DNA from: Lichenostomus cassidix
Taxonomy: Eukaryota; Chordata; Aves; Passeriformes; Meliphagidae
Assembly: GCA_008360975.2 (NCBI GenBank)
Contig: CM039184.1
Coordinates: 38,179,797-38,243,796 of the forward strand
Reading direction: 5' to 3'
DNA length: 64,000 nucleotides
The translations under genes and the position numbers were made by a program. Of the stretch, positions 47,471 to 58,665 are shown one piece after another (positions within the stretch are counted from its first letter, which is position 1; every line of letters starts with the position of its first letter). The notes under the pieces were generated by a model. The model was not told where the DNA came from and did not search any database. It was given only the letters and a program-made list of their open reading frames with translations.

Positions 47471-50400
47471 CTAGTCAGACTTGAGATCAGCTCCAGTCTG
47501 AAAAGCAGCTGAGGAGATACATGGGTGCTCTGTTCCTATGAAGGCCAGGGAGCTGTGAGGGTGTCCTGCCTGCCTGCCTGCCTGGCTGACCATCCACACT
47601 GAGTAGAGCTCCTGGCTGCACCAGCAGAACACACTAGGTGCACCTGTAGGCATTCTGCCCACAAGTTGCATACAACTTGTCTGGCCAGCCAGGCAGCCAG
47701 GGGGATGTTCATGCATGTTTGTTAGGTGTAGAAACACGTTGCCTTCTATGCTCTCACCCTCTGGCTTTCCTCTCTTCATAAAATGTAATAGGAGTACCCA
47801 TGCACAAGAGAAAACCTTGTATTTTACTCGTGTAGTTATTTTTCCACATTCCCATTTGCTGGCAAAGCAATCTCTGTGCATTTTTCTGGTATTTGATATT
47901 TGAAAAGGGCTCTGAGGTTTGTGGAGAGGAGGGAGAAGGAGAAGAAAACTTTGCTCGGAAGGAGGAAGGTAAGAAGGCAGATTTAGAAATCTGGATAGTA
48001 TTACAGTAAAGGAGAGCAAGGGTATTGCAGTCGTAAGACAGGATCTAGATTACTCAGTGGGAGAAACTGAGAAAGCCTGAATATTATGGAGTAGTGTCGA
48101 TTATTTTGTATCCTGTTTGACAATATTGAAATACTGTCTTCATGGGAATTCATTTTTAAAGAGGAAATAGACTATTTTAATCATTACTTTGAAAAATGTT
48201 CCCTCTCCAAATGTTCCCTCCCTCTCAAAACTGTATCTGTAGTTGTTTGTGCTGCCAAGATACTACACTGTTCAAATCAACATAAATCTGTGAAGAAATC
48301 TCAAAGTGTTCATTTGATCTCCAACAAGGAGAAACCTTTACACCACTGTATGCTTCCTTTTTTCTGTATTTAGATTTGGAATTTTAGCTCCTTGGAACAG
48401 GAACAGCAGCTAACTCCAAAAAAATGCAGTACACATACAGTGAAGCCCTCTGTATTGTTGATATAGCTGGATGGTAACATAGTGCGAATATCTAATAATT
48501 CTTAGTCAACTTGTGGTTATATAAAAAATCTTTCCACAGATCAAAATATTTATTCTTTTCTGGGTTTGGTTAAGCAGAGATGAGAAGCAAATAGTGGACT
48601 GAATGTTGAAAACACTTTGGGGTTTATCTGTGCTGATTTGAATCTCTGCATGCTATGCTGTCTTTACACCTAAAATGATTATTTTATGGTTCATATTAAG
48701 GTGCAGCAAAAATTTCATGAGCTTAATCATACTTGAAAAATGTTGTCGTTCATGGAGGATTCTCCTTACAGCTGAGCTATGAATATTTCTGTCATTGAAG
48801 TTTCCAATTTCTTCATCCACCTTTCTCCAATGATATCAAAGCCAGTATCTTTTTCATGTAGAATACTTTGTGCACTCCTAGACATTTGCAATTCTTCAAA
48901 CCTCAGAGGTTTCTGATAAACATTCAGATAACAATAAGCTTGCTAAATTCATTTTATAATCTCATTAATCTGTGACTATGTTTCCATTTCTGTTTGGAGA
49001 ATGGCTGAGAGTACCACTGTGCTGCATTGCTTAAATATTATTATCCTGTTTGCTTGTTTGCTTGATGTGAATAACTGTCATTATGTCTAAGGTTTTCAAT
49101 TTTGTACAGATTTTAAGTTTTTGAAAGTTCATATTTTGATCACTCAAAATTCTGAGAAGTCAGGATGATTTTTGTATATTCCTTCATTCATTAAGAAAGT
49201 AGAAAGTCTTCCTTTTGGTTAACATTGTTTACCCATCTTTTGCACAAAACAAATGAAAAGTCCTATGTAAATCGCTCTGTAGAAGTATTATCCTGTCAGC
49301 ATAGAAGTCAGGCAAGAACTTGAGGCGAACTCATTAGCACACTAAAATTTACACCTGCGCCAACATTTGTCATTAGTTTGCAATGTAGGCAAGTCCTAAC
49401 CATCTGAACACTGCAACATGGATGTCCCATCTGCCCTGGCAGTGAGATTGCAAAGCCAGTTCCAGACAGACAAGAAAGGACACCTCACAAAGATGTGGAT
49501 TTATAGAAATGGGGAGGACACACCAAACAGGTCTACACATATCCTCTGTTCTGGCATTGTAGAAGTGAGTCAGGAAGCAATGTGAAAACTCTTGCAGGGT
49601 TAAGGACTTTAGGCCACAATCCATCCCGCTTGGCAAAATGTGGTTTGTGCAAAGTGCTCCTGATTCCTCTATATGCCAGACTGTTACTTCAGCTTTTTCT
49701 TCTCTCTCCAAGAACTAGTGAGACAATTATCCTTATTCACAATTGGTCCTAGAACAACCCTAAGTGGTTAGAAAAGCAACCAGCCATACAGAAGGTACTG
49801 CCTGGCTCTTTTACAGTGTTGAGCTACAATATTCTTCATCTATACAGTTTTCAGATGATTGAACTTCTAAATTCTTAGCAAATCTGTAGTTAGTGTAAAC
49901 AAATTTAAATTCCCAGAGATTAGCAACATGTTTACATGCATGTCTAATTTTGCAGTTTTCGGAGGGCCAGTGGCAGAAATTCACTGACTCTCCCTTTAAG
50001 ATTTCTGTTGCCTGCTTCAAAGAATGGAAGGAGTCTGACAAACCTAATTGTATGTATTGCTGCTCCATGATGGTGTGAAACAAGGCTGCCAGTTTTGTGG
50101 TTTGGGGGGAAAGATTTTTGACAATGGGAAAGTGCTAGCTTATTAAAATGTTAAGTTCTTTCCTCAAATGCCATTAAGAAAATGATGACTGAAAGTTTTG
50201 AATTAAAGAGAAGCATAACTCAGACACTGTTCAAATAAAATAATACCTAATAGAATAAAACATAGTTAGACCTCAAGACATGTTCTTTACTTCCAGGATA
50301 TTAATGACAAGTCATGAAGATTCAGCAATCCTGCTTTTCCATTTAGAGTATGTTCATCATTCTGAATGTGTTACAGAAAGTGAGGGAAGGCAAATACTAA

Positions 50401-51571
50401 CTTTAATCAGTACTACTTGGCCAGACACTCTTGATTTGTGGTTCGGATTTATGTGTCTGTATCCATTCTTAAAATAGTTTTATTCACTGGGCCTTCCTTG
50501 GCAATAAAATCTCAGAGAAGTCTTGCATGTCAGCAGCAAGAGTCTAGTAGACATTATTCTGACACTATTTCTGTGAAGTATTTTCAAGATTATTTCGAAT
50601 TTTTATTATATTCTGCATCCTGAGTTACTCACTACTACAAAAATATGTATACTGTATGGAATAAGTTTAAATAGTGTTCTCTAGCTTTAACGTAAAGTAC
50701 AAAAGAAAAATTAGAAACTTATTATGGGAAACATTAGTTGAAAAAAAAATTACTTTTAAAGTACATTTCCCAGCAGATAGTAGTATTGAAACAAATTAAA
50801 TCAGTGGGACCTCTTTTCTCTTTATGTATTTTTCAGCCCAAGTAGAAATGCTTGAAATATTTTTTTATGTCACAGTTTGGGGTACCTGTGTTTAAATTAT
50901 TGAGAATCAAGAAGGTCTTGAATTGGAGATAACAGTAATCTTGTATTTTTTGAAAAACAATGCAAGCCCTCTGAGGCAACCAAAAATTAATGGCACTACA
51001 ACTTTTTAAGCATTTTTCAGTAAGTATGCACTTATTGTATGTGCTTTGATTTAGTTTACCTGTACTTGATACAATAATCACATTTATATATTGCTGTTGA
51101 TATTACCTTCAAATTTCATTACATCTGAGGCATTCTTAATCCACATTTTTGTGGGTTTGTGTGCTATTTTAGGAATGGCTTACCAATTGCCCACAAATGT
51201 AATGTCAGACACCAAAGTCCCATATTGTGCTAATGTAAAGATTCCTGGATAAACTCCGTACAGGCCGGAAGAAGTGTTTAACATAGGAAATTGTTTGACA
51301 TCAGAGACTCCTTTGCAAACCCGAGACGCCCTTAATTTTCTGGGAAACAAGAACATGTGAAGATTGTTACTAGATATCTGAGGAAGTAAGTCAGGGGATT
51401 TATTAAGTGTAATGGTAATACTATTTCATTGGCCTGAAGGATTTTCTAGTTTGAAGTATTTTGTCTAGGACAAGCTACTGTGTTGGAATTGTTTTACCCA
51501 TATATTAAATATTTTTCAGAATAAATGCTTGCATGTGACATTAAGAGGAATTTCACCGCCCACCACAGTTC
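47471..51571. other. Unique non-coding DNA including the longest open frame
   Basis: The minus frame at 47471-48019 is the longest in the window (182 codons). It runs through a (CCTG)n repeat and a polypurine stretch, shows no domain, signal peptide or coiled coil, and is judged spurious. The rest (frames of 112, 90 and 82 codons at 49373, 49811 and 50833) is likewise unremarkable. A 15-base tandem 'aaatgttccctc' duplication lies near 48194-48223. Confidence 0.5.
47565..47584. repeat. (CCTG)5 tetranucleotide repeat
   Basis: Five perfect CCTG units, inside the longest chance open frame. Confidence 0.9.
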
Positions 51572-51620
51572 TTGGAAGCAGTCTCCTTCCCTTACATATA
51601 AGGGAAGGAGACGATTCCGA
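51572..51620. repeat. Long perfect hairpin, 14 + 6 bp stem
   Basis: Arms 51581-51594 and 51599-51612 are exact complements around a 4-base loop (cata). After a small internal loop (3 and 2 bases), another six pairs form between 51572-51577 and 51615-51620 (one G-T wobble). The 20-bp total stem is the strongest local fold I found in the window. It is shorter than a usual microRNA precursor, and the stem is one-sided in base use (polypyrimidine against polypurine). No transposon family with this end was recognised. Confidence 0.85.
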
Positions 51621-52059
51621 ATGGAACAAATGCAGACATTATCCATATGCACGGCTGCAGTCACTGAGTGTAGGGAGAGAGATACAGCCAGTTCCTGCTA
51701 TAAAACTGAGCTGCATAAGAGAGAACCATTGGCCACAGCACTTTTCACAGAAGCCAGAGATGTTCACAGGCAATTTGTGGAGAACAGTAAACTGAAAATA
51801 TTCACAGGATATGTGGCACTAGGAAGTTACTGAAGTACAATGGTGTTTAGAGTTTATTGCCTTAGAACAAGCTACTGCAGAGGTTCAGTACCATGTGATT
51901 GCTTGGTCATTTTTGTATGCAATATTGACATCCAGTTAAAGCAATTATTATAAGAGCATGTGCTTGCATATTCCATGTGTAAATTTTGCTGAGGAAAAGA
52001 CCCTTGAAAAAAAGTATGGTAGGCTAAAAAAAGAAGTTACAGAGAAAAACTATTTTAAT

Positions 52060-52360
52060 TCAGGACATCAATTAACACTGATTTGCACTGGAGTGCATTT
52101 GAAAGTACATGCAATATTCACATGCCAAATGAATTCATTAAAGACCAGTGTGATTACAGTGAATGTCAAATGAATTAATAACAATGGGACCTTTAAGTGT
52201 TACCATTAATTTCACAGTGTGTTGCTGTTTTATACTTATGGTCTCTGAAGCTAAATGACACTCTGCAGTTGCCCTAGTAGATTAATTGTGCATTAATAAT
52301 CTATGGGTGGGCTAGCAATCTGGTGGGCACTTGTATTTCATTGACACTTGGATACTAAAG
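52060..52360. promoter_or_regulatory. Candidate conserved non-coding element
   Basis: Repeat-free, even-composition sequence with repeated AATGAATT/AAATGAATTAAT words (52125-52175), 'ttaattgtgcattaataatc' near 52282-52301 and several homeodomain-like cores. There is no open frame across it. Inference from texture. Confidence 0.22.
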
Positions 52361-53139
52361 ATCATAATTCCCAGTTTTCAATCAGGAAAGCCATTTTAGC
52401 TCTAAAATAGGCTCACACCATTTCTTCTATATTGGGTTAGACTTCTTAAGAAGTGTTTTTACATTCTAGGTTCACATTAAAAATTATGTAGGATTAAATA
52501 GGTAAACCTCTGTTTGTTTTTTTTTTCTTTACATAGCTCTCCACGTGTGAAATATGTCAGTGGTTTTCACCTACTAATAGAGATCCTGATCTGTTCAGGG
52601 CATCTCTTTTGCTGCCTAATATTTGAAACTACTTGAGCTGACCTTTGTTTTGGATGGGGGTTTTTTGTTATTGTTTCTGTTTATTTATTTGGGGGTTTAG
52701 GAGGGTTTATTAGTGGGATTTTTTTATGGTATTTAGATCAGTTAACTTTAGGAGGCTACCACTGTTAAAAATGTATGCTTCCATTCAGAGCTTAGAAAGC
52801 ATATACCAGTTATGTAGTCAATATTTTTACATGTCATGCCCTGAAAGAAATAGAGCACAGCTTAAATGAGAGGTGAAAAATTGAAACCTTTTTTTTTTAA
52901 AGATTTATAACTAATAAGTTGCATATTTTTATTCCAAAGTATTGCATTTTGTTGTCTTATAAGAAAGGGAGAAAATCTAAAAACAAGATAGTCTGATGTC
53001 ACTTATTTTTTAGTCTTCTTTTTGTTTGCTTGCTTGTTAGTTTTTAAGCCAACAGAATGGTAATTGATCTCAGACTTTTTTAGGAGTTGGATATGTGCAT
53101 GTAAAAACATATTATTGGACATGACCCTTGTACAGATGT

Positions 53140-53480
53140 CTAAAAGCTCTTTTGGATGCTCTCGTACAAAGGCAATTTAATCAGTCAATAATTCATCTAG
53201 AATGGCACATTCCCATTTCATTTGTACATTTGTAAACAAGCCAGTGTGTGCTACACAATAGTAGTCTTCATGAAAATTTGTCATAACTCATTACACTGCT
53301 AATAAGCCATTCATAAAATATGATTATCGTATAAGCCATTAATCTAATTTACTAATCATCTAGGTATTGCTTTGCTTTCTACCTCAGTCTTGTACAATGG
53401 GATATACACATATAAAAAAGGAGACATTCTACTTTTGTCTCAATTGGAGTTGATAAATAAGCCATCAACCACATATTTTT
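53140..53480. promoter_or_regulatory. Candidate conserved non-coding element
   Basis: Repeat-free block in which the word 'ataagccat' occurs three times (53302, 53331 and 53457), with TAAT-containing sites between. The spaced recurrence of an exact 9-mer outside a tandem repeat may reflect a repeated binding site. Not tested. Confidence 0.22.
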
Positions 53481-53970
53481 AATTTCATCCATTAAACACT
53501 CCTCACACATCAAGCTTCACATGACACATGCTTAAAGAAGAGATAGGAAGTCACTTCAGGGTACTTGAAGTTTAAAATGAGAGAAAATATTGTAATCCTG
53601 AAGCTCCTTCTAAGTCTAGAAATGTTCCACCAGTTAAACACAGTAGTTGGATTTGGAAATATTCGTTGTGTGTAGATGCAATGGTGAGCAGATACGACCA
53701 GTTTGTGCTGATGCCACACAGAATATACCCACACAGATACACAATGAGTAGATTGGACTTCATGTCCCGAGACTGCTCATGCAAAAAATGCAGGAAAGAG
53801 AAGTCAGATTGTCAATCAAGCTTTATAGTTTTAAGATCTTTATGATTTTTGATTTAACAAGTGGAGATTGTCAGTTGTCCAAGCTCATTCAAGGCAAAAA
53901 GCAGTAACAAAAAATACATTTCAACTTCCACGTTTTCTTCTGAGTGTATGTGTAAATGCATATGTATTTT

Positions 53971-53994
53971 TTATATATATATATATATATATAT
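53971..53994. repeat. (TA)n microsatellite
   Basis: About twelve TA units. The adjoining short frames encode an Ile/Tyr run that is purely a product of the repeat. Confidence 0.9.
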
Positions 53995-54460
53995 TCCTCT
54001 TGGTAGAGAAGTCTGAAAGTCCAGTCCTTTGGCTATCTGGAGAGCATTTCATGTACTTGTTAAATAGGAATGGATTTCCACTTGACACAGAGATGCAGGA
54101 TAATGTTTTGATTGGAAAGGTTTGGGTAAATGAGTTTTTCACCCATTCTACCATTTTGTGACATTTTTCTTAAATCTGGATACCATCTGCCTCCAGCCTT
54201 CCTATTCATTAGCAACAGCTTTGTGCCCACTCAGTCCCAGCACCACTGAAAGTGTGACAGGCTCTTTGGAAACTAAATATTGCTCTATATTTGCTGAGAA
54301 TATTAGAAGCAGTGGCAACTGTCTCTTCCTCTGCAGCTGATAGCAGTAGAGGAGTTCAGCCTACCAAAGCTTAAGACAAGCAATGCAGAAGTACGTTGCC
54401 ACTTTTGCCCTTAAAACTGAGAACAGTCTTTTCTGTTTGTCTTCGGTTCCTTCCCCTCTG

Positions 54461-54525
54461 GCAGGTCACCTAACTTAATCTCCCTGTCCTCTTTCCTGAA
54501 ATGAGGACCTACCAAGTAGCAGATC
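54461..54525 (-). mobile_element. Possible MIR/L2-type remnant
   Basis: 'ggtcacctaacttaatctcc' (54463-54482) followed by 'cctctttcctgaaatgagga' (54488-54507) parallels the inverted MIR/L2 segment 'gtcacttaacctctctg...cctcagtttcctcatctgtaaaatgagg'. It is short and diverged. Confidence 0.3.
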
Positions 54526-54942
54526 TGAACTAAAAGTGATGAGCAAATCTGGTGTCTGGTGGAAGGTTTCCTCTGATTTCCTCTAGCAGTTTGTAGCTCA
54601 GCAGTATCATCTGGGTAGTTAGCAAAGATCTGTTTGGGTTCACCTGTTCTTGAGTGTTTTCACTTTTGAAGATCAGCTGCATCCTCTGTATAAACAATAT
54701 ATTGATATTGCATAAACTAACTTTACTGGGGATGAGTGGGGAGATGGCTTCCTATTATAAAAATACTGGATCAGAACTATATGTATATTCTAATGAGGGA
54801 GCCAGAAGCATTCCAAAGTAGAATTCCCTTTTAGACAAAGTTTTGATTTGAATACTTTGAGAGAGGAAGGGCTATAGTGCTGTTGGGTCTTTCAGAGTTC
54901 TGGCCATGAGTCACTATTCCTTCTGCATGCAACATGATCATT

Positions 54943-54990
54943 AAAGAGAAAGAAAATAAAAAGGAAAAAAAAAGAAAAAAAAAAGGAAAA
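54943..54990. repeat. A-rich polypurine tract
   Basis: A/G-only sequence apart from one T, with A9 and A10 runs. The frame beginning 54934 encodes Lys/Glu from this tract only. Confidence 0.85.
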
Positions 54991-56760
54991 GCTCATCTTT
55001 CCTTGAAGCCAACAATATCACACCCAAAAAACTGTCAGAAGTTTTCTTTTTTTTTTTCCCTACTTCACCATTTTCAGTTTCATTTTCTTTTTCAAAGTAA
55101 ATTCTTCAATAAATATTTATTATTTGGAGTTTTCTCCTCACTGCTCTGTTACTTGGAATAGATAAGACTTCCACTGAGGTAAATGGTTAAAAAGACTTGA
55201 ATAGAAGCAAATCTTGGCCCAGGATAAAGGGAAATTATGGTAATTATCTGAAACAACAAAGTTCAATTTTTTTTGAGAGTTTTAAGGAGAATTGAGAAAA
55301 CCCTCTGTAAAACCTTCTATCTTGAGTTGTAAGAGATTTTTCAGCACATTGAACTACTAGATCCTAGCAGATTGGCTAATCTCAGTGCCATGTGCCATCT
55401 TAATTTAAAATAAAAACAATCCTTATTTACTGGAGAGAAGGAGCATATTACCATAAAAGTAGGATACACAGAAGAAGATTGCAGGTTTTTTTTTAAGTGA
55501 CTAAGTGAACTTGAGAAAAAGGAACCCAAACAGGAAAAACTTCCATCTCTTACAGTCATGAGAACAGACATGTGCAGCTCAGTTAGAATCTGGATACTCA
55601 CCAGGGATCTTACTGGCTCAATGCATCAAGAAGAAATGTCTGTCAAGCTCCTACAAACTTTGGTTTCCCAAACAACTGCCATATGCCAGAATTAACTGCA
55701 TAAAGGCTCTATGAATCAAGCATCAACATTGTGAGATTTGAGGGTGTTTGTAGATTTTCTTCAAAAAAGGTTCCATTAAATCTTTTCATTTCATCAGTTT
55801 TCCAGGCAGGTCACAACAGCAGCAGAGTGCTCAGTAATGCACATTTAATCCTTTATTCTTTTGGTTTGATGGTATTTTGTTATTAGAGGAAGTTCAGATC
55901 AGATTCTGATGAATCACCACACTTTATCCTATCCAGAAAGGCATTAAGCAGACTGACAGCGAGCTCAACACTGCTACAGTACATCTTTACTGCTAGCATT
56001 TCTTCCAATATGAAAAACAGTTCCATGCCTGCTGCAAAGCAAGTATTGTCATTAAAATGATACTTAAACAAGCTCTCTCTTCACTAAATATCTTAATGCT
56101 ATAAGCCTAACGGTTCTTTGGGATTGCTGTAAGCTCTAGGGTGGAAGAGTGCTTTATTCCTGCCTTAGACTGTCAGACTTCAATTCCCACAGACAATCAG
56201 CTACACCCTCTTTGTGAGCCTGCGCATCAGGCAGCCCATACAGAAGCACTGTGTCAAATGGCTAAATAAATAAATAATGTGCCTTGGGCCTGGAGCCAAA
56301 AATGCTCTCCCCTTGCACCAGTGGGAAAGGTAGTAGGAAAGGGCACTTGTGTTGTACTACTAATGAAAAAGGAAAAGGCAGTAAGCTCGGCGCGTCTCTT
56401 CTCTAATATTACATCACAGCAGCTCACAATGTGGTGTTAAATGTGTCTGAAATCTCCTTATTTTTCCAAGCCTGTTTACTGATGCATCCCAACACAGATG
56501 GAACCTTTCTTCCTGCACATATTAATTCATTTGTTATTTATGCACTTCTGATCTTTGTGACATTTTGTCCTTTGGCCTGTTACCAAGTCATTTTTTATAG
56601 ATGTTCTGAGAAAAGGTGGCCCTTGCCCTGCAGTGAGCCTCACAAATCCTGACACACACATATGCATTTTTTATTGTTCTCACATGTTGCTTAACAGTCT
56701 GCATTCTTCCTGCTTTACAGCAGAGCAGATGGGTTCCTGCATAGCATGAAACAGATGAGA

Positions 56761-57120
56761 TGTTCAAATCGATTGTTTTATCAACAATCAGTTGTAGATA
56801 AAAATCATTTTAATGAGAGAAATTAATGGTGTTTGCAAACATGGTGTTAATTAAAGAACATAGCTTGGTCTTTTTTTCCTCCTTTTTTCCCCCTGCACAC
56901 AATTTTTGTTACCCATGACATCTTTCATTATTGACTCATGCCCCAAAGAAAAGGCGATTAAAATCTGCTTTTGTTTGATGTAGCTCTTATTGAAGAAAGA
57001 AATAGATCTTTCTGAAGCTTCCTGGTGAGATGAAAGTCTAATTATCTCCACAAATGAAAGGAAAAGCTTTAATTAGGCCTGTGCTGAATCTGCGCACTGT
57101 GAATTTGTGCATTGTGATGG
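56761..57120. promoter_or_regulatory. Candidate enhancer-like conserved element
   Basis: The most motif-dense repeat-free block in the window. GATTGTT (56771-56777) and AACAATC (56783-56789) form an exact inverted pair of SOX-type sites 5 bases apart. GTTTGCAAAC (56831-56840) is a perfect palindrome. TTAATTAA lies at about 56847-56854, TAATTA at 57039-57044 and TAATTAG at 57070-57076. Several sit in otherwise ordered sequence. The composition differs from the low-complexity 'ctttttttcctccttttttccccc' interruption near 56870. The assignment as an enhancer is inference. Confidence 0.3.
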
Positions 57121-57609
57121 ATGGAGCCCACATCTCCTCAGTGACTGCAGTTGAAATAATGAAGAAGGAGAAGAGGTAGCCTGGTCCCATGTTTCAGCTG
57201 GCAGAGCAGACTTGGAGGTACACCTGTGTTGTGAGAGCGTGCCCAGAGCAGCTGCCACAGGCCATGTTTCTGTGCAGTGCATTCGGCTGTTTTACAGCCT
57301 CCTCCTGAGCTTTGATCTCTTTTCAGACAGCAGGGGTCCTAACAAATCAAGCTTTTCATGTTTCCCTCAGTTTCACTCTCTTTTGCTTCACCATTCATAC
57401 TTGAACTCCAAAGAGGACGGATAAAATATTGTCTTTTTCTGAATCAATTTGATCAGCAGCAGACATGACTGAAGTGGGCATTTTGTCTTTTGTGAGATGT
57501 TTTAGGGTTGACTGTGGGGTAAAGGCTGCTAAAGAATCAGAAATAGCATTTATTTATTTTGCCATTTAATTCACTATTTATGCTTTTAACAACCTCTATA
57601 CATAACACT

Positions 57610-57659
57610 TGATTTGCTATGCCCTGTGTGATTTGCTATGCTATGTAGTGTCTACATAG
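57610..57659. repeat. Short direct repeat next to an 8-bp hairpin
   Basis: 'tgatttgctatg' occurs at 57610-57621 and again at 57629-57640. Directly after, CTATGTAG (57641-57648) pairs with CTACATAG (57652-57659) over a 3-base loop. Confidence 0.85.
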
Positions 57660-58604
57660 TTAGGAAAGGTGACATTCTGGGATAGCGTTAGACTGCTAAT
57701 GGTCCCAAGAGACAAATCTGAATTATGACAAATAATGCACTGTTCCACATACTATAACGTTCCTGATCTATTTTTACCATGTTGCATACAGTTTGCTCTG
57801 TCTTCATGTAGTCCACCTGATATCAGGAAGGTCAAACCGCTACTTTACTCACTTCACTCGCAGCCAGCATATTCTTCTTTGTGAGTCACAAAGCACCTTT
57901 GACATCAAGGGCAGTCAAGGAGTTTACGTCCACAACTTTCTGGGCAGAATAGCAGTAAAAACAGGAAGATACAATTGAAGTCAAAGTTGAATCAGCATCA
58001 ACAATCTAATGTCTTATAATTTCTGTCAGTATATGTCTTGTTGTTTAGAATTTATTGCTTTAATTGTGTGCCAGTCTCTGGAATTAAGGAGCTTAGCAGT
58101 CAACTGGAAACATGCAGAAATAGAAGGATATGGGATAAATGGCAATGCATCCCCTGTTGATTTGTTGATTTAAGAAAAGGAGGCATCTGAAAAAAACAGC
58201 AATAATGTCTTTCAAAGCAAATATTTTGGGAAGTCTTTTTGTAGTAGATATACAACATCTATAAAGCCTGAAACTGGTGAAAGCAAAAGATGCTGATTCT
58301 GAGTAATTCAGCAAAGTAATAATAGAATTTTAATTTATACTGTGTGAAACAAATCTCTGGCTTTATCTACTGGTATTCTAAAATCTTATACCTTAAAAAG
58401 TTACTTGCAAGCTGAAATCTTACTATGCAAATTTTCTCATTTGTTTAGAGACCTTTAATACAGCTGGCACTTTTCTTAGTCTAAAATACCTTGGTTTGTT
58501 CTTTCCGCCCTCCTCCTGCCAGATTCTTTCCACAGTTTCTTTGTGTAGATTTGTCTCCTTTGTTTATGCCTTTGTAAGTATCTCCCTAGTGTTAGCACTG
58601 AGTT

Positions 58605-58665
58605 CATAGAGCTGAAGTCAAAAACCTGCCTTATACAATATTCTAATCCTTAGGCCATCAGTGCC
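58605..58665. mobile_element. Possible ancient tRNA-derived SINE remnant
   Basis: 'agctgaagtcaaaaacctgc' (58610-58629) and 'attctaatccttaggccatc' (58640-58659) resemble the 'gaattagaacccagg...ctctaaccactaggccat' part of an old amniote SINE, as at 43805. The match is weak but ordered. Confidence 0.35.

Larger units (their letters stand above)
51621..56760. other. Unique non-coding DNA with two conserved-looking blocks
   Basis: No gene was supported. Two overlapping frames at 51525-51833 (102 and 88 codons) lack domains. Microsatellites occur at 53971-53994 and 54943-54990. Candidate elements at 52.06-52.36 and 53.14-53.48 kb, and a possible MIR/L2 trace at 54461-54525, are listed separately. 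Confidence 0.45.

Noticed and set aside
47471..48019. Longest open frame (182 codons, minus strand) as a gene
   Set aside because: It crosses a (CCTG)n repeat and a polypurine stretch, has no recognisable domain, signal or coiled coil, no splice context, and is within what chance allows in 64 kb.
52650..52722. G-rich/T-rich tract as a G-quadruplex
   Set aside because: The four G-runs are too far apart for a standard quadruplex loop limit.
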